A stretch of DNA of 64,000 nucleotides from Massilia terrae (GTDB lineage: Bacteria > Pseudomonadota > Gammaproteobacteria > Burkholderiales > Burkholderiaceae_D), in NCBI RefSeq assembly GCF_024753145.1, contig NZ_JANUGU010000004.1, positions 372,001 to 436,000 of the forward strand, written 5' to 3'. A program made the position numbers and the translations under genes. The notes under the pieces were generated by a model. The model was not told the DNA's origin. It did no database searches and saw only the letters and a list, made by a program, of their open reading frames with translations. Positions 8,381 through 17,713 of this stretch are shown here, piece by piece; position 1 is the first letter of the stretch; each line of letters starts with the position of its first letter.

Positions 8381-9296
8381 CCCGCGATCTCGCTGGCGAG
8401 CGCTTCACCAGCGATTCACTGAGCATCTCGAACAAGGTCCTCGCCGCCGGCGCCATGCTGTGATTGCGCTTGGTGATCAATCCAAGCGTCCGGTTGATCT
8501 GCGGGTTCACCAGCGGCACGCCGACGATGCCATCCTGCCGGCCCGGCAGCACCGACAGGCCGGGCACCGCGGCCACGCCCATGCCCGCCTCCACCAGCGC
8601 CAGCACACCGGACACGTGGTTCACCTCACAAAGGATCAGGGGGTGCTTCTCGATTCCAGCCAGCGCGGCGTCGATGACGCTGCGGTTGCCGCTCGACTTG
8701 GCCACCGAGATATAGCGCTCGCCGACCGTGTCCTTCCAGCTCAGCTTCTTTCGCTTCGCCAGCCGATGATCGTGCCGCATCGCGAGCACGTAGTTCTCCA
8801 CAAAGATCGGTTCGAACACGATCTCCGGGTTTTCCGCGCCGGTGAAGTTGATCCCGAAGTCCGCCTCTCCCGCCAGCACCAGGTTCAGCACGTCCTGGGC
8901 GCTCTCGTCATGGACGCGCACGCGGATGCGCGGAAAGCGCTCGCTGAAACGCGTCAGCACATCCGGCAGGAAGTGCCACACCGCTGACGGAACACAGGCA
9001 AACGTGACCGTGCCGGTGCGATGCGCCGCGAGGTCGGCCACGCCGAGCACCGCGTCTTCCAGGCTGTCGAGCGCAGTGCGCACATTCACCAGGAAGGTCT
9101 GGCCCACGTTGGTCAGCTGCACGTGGCGCGTGGTGCGTTCGAACAGCCTGACGCCTAAAGCCTCCTCCAGCTTTTCGATGCGCCGGCTGAGCGCGGATTG
9201 CGACAGGAACAGGTCGGCCGCCGCCTGCCGGAAACTGGCGCGTTCGGCGACGGCGATGAAAGCCTGCAGGTCGTGGATGTCGTAATTGATGCGCAT
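8364..9296 (-). CDS. LysR-family transcriptional regulator
   Basis: 310 residues. The N-terminal winged helix-turn-helix (about 5-65, LFLSQSALSRRIEKLEEALG) is followed by a two-lobed effector domain (about 92-295). It is divergent from the porin/ModA-like/MFS genes, with 113 bases between starts, the standard LysR arrangement in which the regulator binds the shared region and controls both sides. The likely effector is the carboxylate carried by the neighbouring MFS protein. The last residues are arginine- and serine-rich and overlap the mutarotase gene end. Confidence 0.88.
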   Translation of the reverse strand: MRINYDIHDLQAFIAVAERASFRQAAADLFLSQSALSRRIEKLEEALGVRLFERTTRHVQLTNVGQTFLVNVRTALDSLEDAVLGVADLAAHRTGTVTFACVPSAVWHFLPDVLTRFSERFPRIRVRVHDESAQDVLNLVLAGEADFGINFTGAENPEIVFEPIFVENYVLAMRHDHRLAKRKKLSWKDTVGERYISVAKSSGNRSVIDAALAGIEKHPLILCEVNHVSGVLALVEAGMGVAAVPGLSVLPGRQDGIVGVPLVNPQINRTLGLITKRNHSMAPAARTLFEMLSESLVKRSPARSRVSSRR

Positions 9297-9409
9297 GACG
9301 CAATAATACGCTGGAAAAATGCAGTTATCAAATCAAGCCTTCTGGTGGATCATTCAGCCAATCCCACATCAGCCTCGCCAAGAAGGCCCAACACCCACCA
9401 GGAGACAAC

Positions 9410-10501
9410 GTGCGCCACACATGCGCCCTCACTGCATTGCTCGTTTCGAGCACAAGCTGCTTCGCCCAGGCCAGCGTGGACCTGTACGGCATCGTCGATG
9501 CCGGGCTGCGATCCACCAGCGGGCTTGGTGCCAGCAATGCCCCCATCCCGTCCGGCACCAATTTCGCCGTCAACAGCGGCATCGACAACACCAGCCGCTG
9601 GGGCATCAAGGGCCAGGAATCGCTGGGCGACGGATGGAAGGCACTGATCCGCCTCGAAGGCGGCATCAATGTCGATACCGGCGCCGCGGCCAAAAGCGAC
9701 CGCCTGTTCGACCGCCAGGCCTCGGTCGGCCTCGATTCGCCGTACGGCTCGCTGCTCGCGGGACGCCAGCCCAACCTGCTGTCCGACGCCCTCATCCCGG
9801 TCGACCCGCTCGGCAAGCGCTACGCGAGCTTCAACCCGAACATCAACGTGGCGGGCCTGAGCAACACGGCCTTCGGCACGCACGCATTCGGACGCCAGTA
9901 TGGCCCCAGCGGCTACTCGGATAATTTCTACCGCCTCGACAACACGGTCAAGTACACCGCGAACGCCGGCCCGTGGCAGGCGCGCGCCGCGTATTCGTTT
10001 GGCGAAGTGCCGGGCGACTCGGCTGCATCGTCGAGCCACGGCGCAGCCCTCGCCTATCAAGGACAAAACTGGGTCGTGTCCGGCGCCACGATGCAGTTCC
10101 GCAGCCGCGACGACCTGCCGCTGGACGCCTGGACTCTCGGCGCGGCGGTCCGCCTGGACGCATGGCAGTTCAAGGCCAACGTCGCGCGCAACGAGGCCGA
10201 TACGGGCCCTGGCAAGACCGTGCACCAGCGCGTGTTCTCCGCGGGTGTCAGCCGCCCGGTGGGACACGGCCTGCTCGTCACCACCGCCTTGTACAGCGTC
10301 CGCCGCGAAGCCACGGGCTTTCGCGACGACGGCTTCGAGCGCGGCTTCCTGTTCGTCGAAAAGTCGCTGTCCCCACGCACCACCGCGTATGTCGAAGGCG
10401 ACTACACGGTCTGGCGCGGCGACGCTGCGGGCATGACCGCTTCCCGCGCCAACGACCGCCACGGCACGGGCCTGACGCTCGGCCTCCTGCAAAAGTTTTA
10501 A
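9410..10501 (+). CDS. Gram-negative porin, trimeric 16-strand type
   Basis: 363 residues from a GTG start, chosen because AGGAGA sits just before it and the signal peptide (ending CFAQA) begins there. The mature part opens with SVDLYGIVDAGL, the usual start of betaproteobacterial porins, and carries the SRWGIKGQESLGDGWKALI motif; it ends in LLQKF with the terminal Phe needed for outer-membrane assembly. It probably lets the tricarboxylate or related anion enter the periplasm, as it leads the gene set with the ModA-like protein (16 bases downstream) and the MFS carrier. Confidence 0.9.
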   Translation: MRHTCALTALLVSSTSCFAQASVDLYGIVDAGLRSTSGLGASNAPIPSGTNFAVNSGIDNTSRWGIKGQESLGDGWKALIRLEGGINVDTGAAAKSDRLFDRQASVGLDSPYGSLLAGRQPNLLSDALIPVDPLGKRYASFNPNINVAGLSNTAFGTHAFGRQYGPSGYSDNFYRLDNTVKYTANAGPWQARAAYSFGEVPGDSAASSSHGAALAYQGQNWVVSGATMQFRSRDDLPLDAWTLGAAVRLDAWQFKANVARNEADTGPGKTVHQRVFSAGVSRPVGHGLLVTTALYSVRREATGFRDDGFERGFLFVEKSLSPRTTAYVEGDYTVWRGDAAGMTASRANDRHGTGLTLGLLQKF

Positions 10502-10517
10502 AGACAAAGAGGACTGT

Positions 10518-11309
10518 ATGCGACCACATCACCTGAAGAACAAGGCACTGGCAACGCTCGCCGCACTCGCACTCGGCGCCGCCGCATCGGCCCACGCCAC
10601 CGACATCCGCGTGGTGAGCTCCGGCGGCTTCGCCCAGGCCTACAAAGACTTGTCGGGCCCATTTGAACACGCCAGCGGCGACCACCTGATCTCCGAGTGG
10701 GGCCCGTCGATGGGCACGACCAAGAACGCAATCCCGGCGCGCCTCGCTCGTGGCGAACAGATCGACGTCGTCATCATGGTGGGCGACGCGCTCGACAAGC
10801 TGATGGCCGAGGGCCGCCTGGAACCGGGCAGCAAGGTGGTCCTCGCCAACTCGCCCATCGCATGCGCGGTCAGGCAAGGCGCCGCGAAGCCGGACATCCA
10901 CACCGTCGACGGCCTGCGCCAGGCCTTCCTGCACGCTTCCCGCGTGGCCTATTCGGACAGCGCAAGCGGCGAATACATCAAGGGCCAGCTGCTGGAAAAG
11001 CTCGGCATCAAACAGCAGATGGAAGGCCGGGCGGCGCAGATTCCCGCCACGCCGGTCGGCGAGATCATCGCGCACGGCGAAGCCGATTTCGGCTGCCAGC
11101 AGCGCAGCGAACTGAAACCGGTGCAAGGCATCGACATCGTCGGCCTGCTGCCGCAGGAAGTGCAGCTCCAGACGCAGTTTTCCGGCGCCGTGGTGCGCGG
11201 TTCCGGCCATCCGGAAGCCGCGCGCGCACTGCTGCGCTTCCTGGCGTCGCCGGCCAACGCCGGGGCAATCGAGAACACCGGGCTGGCGCCGGCAGCGGCG
11301 CTGCACTGA
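10518..11309 (+). CDS. ModA-like periplasmic protein, probable aconitate isomerase
   Basis: 263 residues with a signal peptide (about 1-27, ending SAHA). The fold is the ModA-type periplasmic binding protein: VVSSGGFAQAYKDL near the start, then GPSMGTTKNAIPARL and GEQIDVVIMVGDALDKL. No ABC permease or ATPase gene is present nearby; the partners are a porin, a LysR regulator and a tricarboxylate-type MFS carrier. From memory, the Pseudomonas aconitate isomerase (trans- to cis-aconitate) is a ModA-like exported protein of about this length. I infer that role here; a plain binding protein for a carboxylate is the alternative. Confidence 0.6.
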   Translation: MRPHHLKNKALATLAALALGAAASAHATDIRVVSSGGFAQAYKDLSGPFEHASGDHLISEWGPSMGTTKNAIPARLARGEQIDVVIMVGDALDKLMAEGRLEPGSKVVLANSPIACAVRQGAAKPDIHTVDGLRQAFLHASRVAYSDSASGEYIKGQLLEKLGIKQQMEGRAAQIPATPVGEIIAHGEADFGCQQRSELKPVQGIDIVGLLPQEVQLQTQFSGAVVRGSGHPEAARALLRFLASPANAGAIENTGLAPAAALH

Positions 11310-11341
11310 ACACCATCGTCGGTCTTTACTGAGAGGTCATC

Positions 11342-12706
11342 ATGACAAGCCACTCCGCCGCACAGGCGAACCGTAAGCCGTCCAGGCTCGGTACCGTCGT
11401 CAAGGTCACGAGCGGGAACTTCATCGAAATGTATGATTTTTTCCTGTTCGGCTTCTACGCGCACCAGATCGCCGCTGCGTTCTTTCCGGCGTCGAGCGAA
11501 TACGCCGCGCTGATGATGACCTTCGCCACCTTTGGCGCAGGCTTCTTCATGCGTCCGCTGGGCGCGATATTCCTGGGCAGCTATGTCGACCGTATCGGCC
11601 GCCGCAAGGGGCTCGTGCTCACGCTGGGGATCATGGCGTCGGGGACCGCGCTGATCGCATTCGTCCCGGGCTATGCGACCATCGGCATGCTGGCACCAGT
11701 GCTGGTGCTGATCGGGCGCCTGCTGCAGGGCTTCTCGGCCGGGGTGGAACTGGGCGGGGTTTCGGTCTACCTGTCCGAGATGGCGACTCCGGGGAACAAG
11801 GGCTTCTACGTGAGCTGGCAATCGGCCAGCCAGCAGGTCGCCGTCATCTTCTCCGCGGCGCTGGGCTATGCACTCAACCACGCCATGCCCAAGGAAGCGA
11901 TCGCCGACTGGGGCTGGCGCATCCCGTTCTTCATCGGCTGCTCGATCATCCCGGTGGTGTTCTACATCCGCCGCTCGCTGCAAGAGACGGAGGCTTACCT
12001 GGCGCAGAAAACGCATCCGACCTTTCGCCAGATGATGCGCACGGTCGCCTTGAACTGGCCCCTCGTCGCGGTCGGCGCCATGCTGGTGGTGATGACGACG
12101 GTCGCGTTCTACCTGATCACGGTGTACACGCCTACATTCGGCAAGAGCGTCCTCAAGCTGAGCACCGAGGAGAGCCTGCTGGTGACGCTGTGCGTCGGGG
12201 TGTCGAACTTTATCTGGCTGCCCGTGATGGGTGCGGTCTCGGACCGCATCGGGCGCTGGCCCGTGATGGCCGCCTGTTCGGCGCTGGCGGCGATCACCGC
12301 CTATCCAGCGTTATCGTGGCTGATCGCGAACCCGAGCTTCGGCCACATGGTGCTGATCGAACTGTGGTTGTCTTTCCTGTACGGGAGCTACAACGGCGCC
12401 ACCATCGTCGCGCTGACGGAGATTATTCCGGTCCAGGTGCGCACGACGGGATTCTCGCTGGCCTACAGCCTCGCGACCGCGCTGTTCGGCGGGATGACGC
12501 CGCTGCTGTCCACGTGGCTTATCGAAACTACCGGCGACAAGGCGGCGCCGGGTTACTGGATGGCGGCGGCGGGCGCGGTGAGCCTCATCGCCACCTTCCT
12601 CGTCTACCGCGGCATCGTCAGGGAGCGGCTAGCCGCGCCGCAGCCGGTGGAAAGGAGCGCGGCGGTTTGCACCGGTGCTCAGAGCGGCAACGCCCCGTCG
12701 ATGTAA
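11342..12706 (+). CDS. MFS transporter, metabolite:H+ symporter family (citrate/tricarballylate type)
   Basis: 454 residues, 12 membrane segments. [20 protein letters not shown], then [20 protein letters not shown] and [17 protein letters not shown] are signatures of the MHS branch of the MFS, which imports citrate, tricarballylate, aconitate or similar acids with protons. GAGAGG lies seven bases before the ATG. It is last in the porin/ModA-like/MFS set (33 bases after the previous gene), supporting uptake of a tricarboxylate. Its final 28 bases overlap a small gene on the other strand. Exact substrate is not readable. Confidence 0.85.
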   Translation: MTSHSAAQANRKPSRLGTVVKVTSGNFIEMYDFFLFGFYAHQIAAAFFPASSEYAALMMTFATFGAGFFMRPLGAIFLGSYVDRIGRRKGLVLTLGIMASGTALIAFVPGYATIGMLAPVLVLIGRLLQGFSAGVELGGVSVYLSEMATPGNKGFYVSWQSASQQVAVIFSAALGYALNHAMPKEAIADWGWRIPFFIGCSIIPVVFYIRRSLQETEAYLAQKTHPTFRQMMRTVALNWPLVAVGAMLVVMTTVAFYLITVYTPTFGKSVLKLSTEESLLVTLCVGVSNFIWLPVMGAVSDRIGRWPVMAACSALAAITAYPALSWLIANPSFGHMVLIELWLSFLYGSYNGATIVALTEIIPVQVRTTGFSLAYSLATALFGGMTPLLSTWLIETTGDKAAPGYWMAAAGAVSLIATFLVYRGIVRERLAAPQPVERSAAVCTGAQSGNAPSM

Positions 12707-12819
12707 GGCGCACCGGCCAGTTCGAAGGCGCGGCGGACTTTTGCCAGGAATGCACGCACCAGACCGGTCGACGTACCGGCGGAATGCGGGCGGTAAGCAG
12801 AGATAGTGGTAGTGTTCAT
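12679..12819 (-). CDS. Small protein of 46 residues, unknown function
   Basis: A short open frame with a good ribosome site (AAGGAAAGCC just before the ATG). It begins [15 protein letters not shown], has a basic amphipathic centre ([13 protein letters not shown]) and ends [11 protein letters not shown]. Codon use and the AT-rich upstream region look like a real gene. It overlaps the 3' end of the MFS gene by 28 bases, tail to tail. I do not recognise a family; the basic helix and small size recall DUF1127-type proteins, but the usual motifs of that family are absent. Confidence 0.5.
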   Translation of the reverse strand: MNTTTISAYRPHSAGTSTGLVRAFLAKVRRAFELAGAPYIDGALPL

Positions 12820-12948
12820 GGCTTTCCTTTTTGCCGTTGCGATGATGACGATTTAAAGGATAAAGCCGCGTCGCGAAGAGATCCAATCACGTTTTCATAT
12901 CCGGGCCATCAAGAAAAAGCATGTGCCGCCCGCAAGCGGAAAGCGCGG

Positions 12949-12954
12949 CATAAT
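12949..12954 (+). promoter_or_regulatory. -10 element six bases before an ATG (possible leaderless start)
   Basis: CATAAT (12949-12954) is followed by six bases and then the ATG at 12961, which would place the transcript start at or next to the start codon. No clear -35 or ribosome site is visible. The same layout occurs at 37956. Confidence 0.3.
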
Positions 12955-12960
12955 GGCTCC

Positions 12961-13362
12961 ATGAAAACCGATAAGAAATTGGACTTCGAAGAACTGATGC
13001 AGCTGGCGCGGGAGTCGGCGGAGGTCACCCGCAGCTGCTCCTGCGCCGCTGAATCCTTCCGCGAGTGGACGCGCATCCCGGTCTCGTTCCCGAACCAGCA
13101 GATGCGCGTCGCCGGCACGCTGCTCGACGATCCCTACACCGAAGCGACCTACGCCGAGTGTCACCCGAACGGGACGAACTACTGGTCCGTGGACGCCCCC
13201 ATCGCCCTGCGCCACTTCCCCTACAACCGCTGCAGTCTCCTCCAGTGCACGGTCTGCGGCCGCTGCTACCTCAGCTACGTCGAAGCCGGCGGCTACTACG
13301 TCGAGCCGCGGATCCGTGAGCTCGATCCGCGCTTGATCGTCGACGCCGAGTGCGACAGCTGA
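12961..13362 (+). CDS. Conserved-type hypothetical protein with a Cys cluster
   Basis: 133 residues; family not recognised. It has a basic and acidic start, Cys26 and Cys28, a single Cys67 next to His, and then a CxxCxxC run (Cys96, Cys99, Cys102) after Cys91, followed by an aromatic stretch (GGYYVEPRIR). The Cys pattern suggests a zinc or iron-sulfur site. No signal peptide or membrane segment is seen, so it is probably cytoplasmic. The start was chosen at the first ATG after the AT-rich gap; a -10-like box sits just upstream. It stands alone between the MFS gene and a convergent diguanylate cyclase gene. Confidence 0.65.
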   Translation: MKTDKKLDFEELMQLARESAEVTRSCSCAAESFREWTRIPVSFPNQQMRVAGTLLDDPYTEATYAECHPNGTNYWSVDAPIALRHFPYNRCSLLQCTVCGRCYLSYVEAGGYYVEPRIRELDPRLIVDAECDS

Positions 13363-13369
13363 TGCGAGC

Positions 13370-14548
13370 CTAGTTCGCCAAGGCCGATTCGGTCATCACG
13401 CAATTGCGCCCGTTTGCCTTGGCCCGGTAGAGCGCCGTGTCGGCGCGCTTCATCAGCTCCTTCAACGAGTCGCGTTCCTGCCACAGCGCCGCGCCGATAC
13501 TCAGCGTCACCCCTGCCAGCGGATCGCCTTCCCTGGTCGCTTCGATGCGCTTCTTGAGGCGTTCGCCCGCATTCGCCGCCGCGGCCAGGTCGGCTTCCGG
13601 CATCAGGACGGCAAACTCGTCGCCGCCGACGCGGCCGAGGAAGTCGGTGGTGCGCAGCACCGACTCGGCGCGGCGCACGAAGGCGATCAGCGCCTTGTCG
13701 CCGGCCTCGTGACCCAGCTTGTCGTTGATCGGCTTGAAGTTGTCGAAGTCGATCAGCAGCAGTGCCAGCGGCCTGTGGGTGCGGCCAGCCACGGCCACCT
13801 CGCGCTCGCCCAGCTTGAAGAAGGCCCGGCGCGACAAGGCTCCCGTCAGGAAGTCGCGGTTGGCCGCCTCCTCCACCGTCGCCACGATCCGCCGGTGCAC
13901 CAGCAGCAGGCCGCCGAAGGCCAGCGCCGGCAGCGAAACGCAGAATGCGCCGAGGAAGAAAATCGATGAAGGCGCCGGCTGCAGCAGGGACGTCGGATTG
14001 ATCGGCCCGGGCGCAACGTACTGCCAGCCGATGCGCCCCAGGTGGCCGGCCGCCGTCAGCAGGCAGACCGCGAGGATGAACGCCTTCACGTAATACGGTT
14101 TATGCCATTGGCGCCGCGCGCGCAGCAAGGTGTGGCCGATCACGCCCATCGCCATCACCTGGTACAGCGACACCACCACGCTGCGGCCGAAGAAGGAGTC
14201 GTGCACATAGTGGAAGTACGCCACAAGCACCGCCAGCACCAGAACGGACGCCGACAATCCCTTCGCATGTACGGAACGCCTGAACAACAGCCGGAAGCCC
14301 GCCACCAGCACCGCGGTGGCCGCGGCATATACCGCGTTGGCCGCTTCGTAAGCCAGCAATGGCGGCAGGGCGCGGCCGAAGGCGTACAGCAGGTTGCCGG
14401 CGGCGCCCAGCAGCGCCGCCCAACGGACGCAGTCCGCGCCCGCGACACGGCTGGCCGCCAATCCGTAGAGGACGAAGAAAGTCAATGCGCACAGCAGCGC
14501 GCCAATCAGGAAGACGAGTTGGGTACTGAGCATTGCGGACGTTATCAA
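13370..14548 (-). CDS. Membrane diguanylate cyclase (GGDEF)
   Basis: 392 residues. It makes cyclic di-GMP from two GTP. The first 225 or so residues hold about six or seven membrane segments forming an integral sensor. The GGDEF domain covers about 235-385 with RVGGDEFAVLMPE near residue 308. An inhibitory site RTTD lies five residues before GGDEF, so product feedback is expected. There is no EAL domain. It ends seven bases from the preceding convergent gene and its start is 51 bases beyond the end of the RND pump gene, so read-through from that operon is possible. Confidence 0.9.
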   Translation of the reverse strand: MITSAMLSTQLVFLIGALLCALTFFVLYGLAASRVAGADCVRWAALLGAAGNLLYAFGRALPPLLAYEAANAVYAAATAVLVAGFRLLFRRSVHAKGLSASVLVLAVLVAYFHYVHDSFFGRSVVVSLYQVMAMGVIGHTLLRARRQWHKPYYVKAFILAVCLLTAAGHLGRIGWQYVAPGPINPTSLLQPAPSSIFFLGAFCVSLPALAFGGLLLVHRRIVATVEEAANRDFLTGALSRRAFFKLGEREVAVAGRTHRPLALLLIDFDNFKPINDKLGHEAGDKALIAFVRRAESVLRTTDFLGRVGGDEFAVLMPEADLAAAANAGERLKKRIEATREGDPLAGVTLSIGAALWQERDSLKELMKRADTALYRAKANGRNCVMTESALAN

Positions 14549-14599
14549 ACGCGCAATGCGTATTGCGCTGATGCAAACATTATACCTTACGCCGTGCCC

Positions 14600-17500
14600 T
14601 CAGCCTTCACCCGCCAGCTTCATGTCGAAGCGCCCGTAACGCACCGCCAGCACGGGCAGCACGATCAGGTTCAGGATCGTCGACGTCACCAGTCCGCCCA
14701 GGATCACCACCGCCATCGGGCCTTCGATCTCGTTGCCCGGCGCACCGCTGGTCAGCGCCAGCGGCAGCAGCGCCAGCGCCGTCACCAGCGCGGTCATCAG
14801 GATCGGCACCAGACGTTCGGACGCGCCGTGCAGCGCGGTGTCGAGATTCCACGGCTGCTGCTCGACGTGGACCAGGTGTTCGTAATGGCTGACCAGCATG
14901 ATCGCATTGCGCAGCGAGATGCCAAACAGGGTCACGAAGCCGACCATCGCGCCCAGCGACAGCGCGCCGCCGGTGAGCGCCACGCCGAGCACGCCGCCGA
15001 CCAGGGCGAACGGCAGGTTGGCCATCACCAGCACCATGGCGCGCCGGCTCTTCAGCGCCAAAAACAGCAGGAGCATGATCCCGGCCAGCGCCATCAAGCC
15101 GTGCACGGCGAGCGCGCGCTGCGATTCCGAACGCGCCTCGCTCTCGCCCGCGAACACCGCGAACATCCCCTTCGGCAGCACGATGTCGCGGCCGATGCGC
15201 GAGCGCGCCTCGCGCACGAAGTCGGCGGCGGCGCGGCTGCCGAGCGTGACCTCGACCGTCTGCACCCGTTGTCCCTGGCGGTGGCTGATCTCCTCGCGGC
15301 CCGCCACCTGGCGGATATCGGCCAGCGCGCGCAAGGGAATCACGCGGCCGTCGGGATTCCGGACCAGCAGAGCGCGCACGCCGTCGATGGTCTGCCGCGC
15401 CGACGGCGCCAGCATCACCGTCAGGTCGATCACCTGGCTGCCACGATAGACCTGGGCCGCGGCCACACCCTGCATGGCGGCCTGGATCGCGTCCAGCGCC
15501 TCCGCCGGGCGCAGGCCATAGCGGCTTAACTGCTCCGGCCGCAGCCGGATCGACCATTCAGGCGATCCGGCCGGGGCGCCGACGCGCACGCCGGCCGCAC
15601 CCCGCAGCGTGCCGAGCCACTGCGCCACCTCCGCCGCCTTGCGGTCCAGCTCATCGAGCGACTGGCCGTACAGGCTCAAGACCACCGGCGCGGTGCTGCC
15701 GGAGATGGTCTCGTCGATGCGCTCGACGAGGAAGGTATTGACCGAGGACGTCAGGCCCGGGAAGCGCGCAAGGGCATTCCTCACCTCGCGCAAGCTGCGC
15801 TCCTGCCCGGCGGCGTCCATCGGCTGCAAGTCGATTTCCATTTCGCTCAGGCGCACGTTGGCCGGGTCCACGACCTCGCCGGCACGCCCGGCGGTCTGGG
15901 CGACCAGCCGCACGCCGGGGACCTTCAGCAGAGCGCCGGATATTTGCTGCCCCACCCGCATGGTTTCGCGCAGCGAGGTGCCCGGCGCCAGGCCGAGGTG
16001 GGCGATGTAGTGGCCCTCGCGCAGTTCGGGGATGAAGCTGCCGCTGAAGAAAGGCAGCATTGCCAGTCCGGCGGCGCAGCAGATTCCCACGGCGATCATC
16101 ACGGCCGTGGAGCGGCGCTCGGCCCCGCCAAGCAAGGCCAGGTAGCGCGCCTTCATGCGCCGCACCCAGCGCGGCACATCGCTTGAGCGCTCTTCGCGCG
16201 CGAGCAGGGCCAGCGACATCGCCGGGGTGACGGTCAGCGCCACGATCAGCGAGGCCGCTACGGCCAGGATGTAGGCGCTGCCGAGCGGCGCGAACAGCTT
16301 GCCGGCGACGCCGGGCAAGGCCAGCACCGGCAGGAACACGAGGATCACGATGAAGGTGGCGTAGACCACCGCGCTACGCACCTCGACCGAAGCGGCCAGC
16401 ACCACCTGCAGCGCGGGCAGCGGGCGCTCCCTGAGCCGGTTCTCGCGCAGGCGGCGGTGGATGTTCTCGACGTCGATGATGGCATCGTCAACGACTTCGC
16501 CCAGCGCGATCGCGAGGCCGCCCAGCGTCATCGTGTTCATGCTGACGCCGAACAGCCCCAGCACGATCACCGCCGCCAGCAGCGACAGCGGGATCGCCAC
16601 CGCCGAGATCAGCGCGGTGCGCGCATCCATCAGGAACAGGAACAGTATCACGATCACCAGCGCGCCGCCGACCAGCAGCACCAGGCCGAGGTGGTGGGTG
16701 GCCTGGTCGATGAAGTTCGCCGGGCGGAAGATATCGCCGTGCAGCTGGATGCCTTGCCGCGCCAGTTCGGGGCGCAGGCTGGCCAGCGCCTGTTCCAGGC
16801 CCCTGGTCACGGCCATCGTGTTGCCGCCGTACAGGGCCTGCAGCACCATGATCACGCCCGGCTTGCCCATCACCGACGCGGCGCCGCTGGCGGGCGCGGG
16901 CCCCCACGCCACGGTCGCCACGTCGCCCAGGCGGATACCGGCGCCATCGCGCCAGCGCAGCACCGTCTGCGCCAGCGCTTCCGGCGTCGCGACCTGGCCG
17001 TCCGGATGCAGGGTGATGCGCTGGTTGGCGCTTTCGATGAAGCCGGCGCCGCGCACGCCCGTGGCCGCGCGGGCGGCGGCCAGCACGTCCTGCAGGGTCA
17101 GGTCGTAGCGCACCAGTTTCGCCGGGTCGACCTGCACCTGCAGCTGGCGCGTATCGCCGCCGAACACCACCGCCTCGGCCACGCCGGGCACCGCCAGCAG
17201 CTGCGGGCGCAGCACCCACTCGGCGCTGTCGTGCAGGTCCATCAGCGAACGCGAGGCGGAAGTCAGGCCGATCATCAGCACTGTGCTGGTGCTGGTGGTC
17301 AGCGGCAGCATCGCGGGCGGCGCCACGCCGGCCGGCAGCGCGGCCGCGATGGCGCCCAGGCGCTGGGCCACCAGCTCGCGCGCCCGCAGGATGTCGGTGC
17401 CCTCGTCGAACAGGACGGTGACCACCGACAGCCCTTGCAGCGAACGCGAACGCAGCGCCTGAAGGCCGGACGTCCCGGCAAGCGCGTTCTCGATCGGCCG

Positions 17501-17698
17501 GGTGACCAGCGCTTCGACCTGCTCGCTCGACAGTCCGGGCGCTTCGGCCTGGATCATGGTCATCGGCGGCGCGAATTCCGGGAACACGTCGAGCCGCGCC
17601 CGCAGCACCGAGTCGATGCCCTGGATCGCGGCCAGCACGGCCAGCGCGTAGATCACGCCGCGAAAGCGCAGCGCGAAGCGGATCATGGATTCAAGCAT
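14600..17698 (-). CDS. RND efflux pump, inner-membrane permease (heavy-metal type)
   Basis: 1032 residues, the usual length for CzcA/CusA-like pumps. Two sets of membrane helices surround large periplasmic loops. The fourth-helix region reads LGEVVDDAIIDVENIHRRL, matching the DD-x3-D-x-EN proton-relay motif of the metal-type branch; the end has GMVG-like FVTLFGISLRNAIMLVSHYEH. It works with the adaptor and outer-membrane channel encoded just upstream (15-base gap to the adaptor stop) and is likely switched on by the two-component pair at the operon head. The motif is not the copper/silver form, so the ion (if it is one) is open. Confidence 0.88.
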   Translation of the reverse strand: MLESMIRFALRFRGVIYALAVLAAIQGIDSVLRARLDVFPEFAPPMTMIQAEAPGLSSEQVEALVTRPIENALAGTSGLQALRSRSLQGLSVVTVLFDEGTDILRARELVAQRLGAIAAALPAGVAPPAMLPLTTSTSTVLMIGLTSASRSLMDLHDSAEWVLRPQLLAVPGVAEAVVFGGDTRQLQVQVDPAKLVRYDLTLQDVLAAARAATGVRGAGFIESANQRITLHPDGQVATPEALAQTVLRWRDGAGIRLGDVATVAWGPAPASGAASVMGKPGVIMVLQALYGGNTMAVTRGLEQALASLRPELARQGIQLHGDIFRPANFIDQATHHLGLVLLVGGALVIVILFLFLMDARTALISAVAIPLSLLAAVIVLGLFGVSMNTMTLGGLAIALGEVVDDAIIDVENIHRRLRENRLRERPLPALQVVLAASVEVRSAVVYATFIVILVFLPVLALPGVAGKLFAPLGSAYILAVAASLIVALTVTPAMSLALLAREERSSDVPRWVRRMKARYLALLGGAERRSTAVMIAVGICCAAGLAMLPFFSGSFIPELREGHYIAHLGLAPGTSLRETMRVGQQISGALLKVPGVRLVAQTAGRAGEVVDPANVRLSEMEIDLQPMDAAGQERSLREVRNALARFPGLTSSVNTFLVERIDETISGSTAPVVLSLYGQSLDELDRKAAEVAQWLGTLRGAAGVRVGAPAGSPEWSIRLRPEQLSRYGLRPAEALDAIQAAMQGVAAAQVYRGSQVIDLTVMLAPSARQTIDGVRALLVRNPDGRVIPLRALADIRQVAGREEISHRQGQRVQTVEVTLGSRAAADFVREARSRIGRDIVLPKGMFAVFAGESEARSESQRALAVHGLMALAGIMLLLFLALKSRRAMVLVMANLPFALVGGVLGVALTGGALSLGAMVGFVTLFGISLRNAIMLVSHYEHLVHVEQQPWNLDTALHGASERLVPILMTALVTALALLPLALTSGAPGNEIEGPMAVVILGGLVTSTILNLIVLPVLAVRYGRFDMKLAGEG

Positions 17699-17713
17699 GT
17701 GCGTGGCGCCGGC

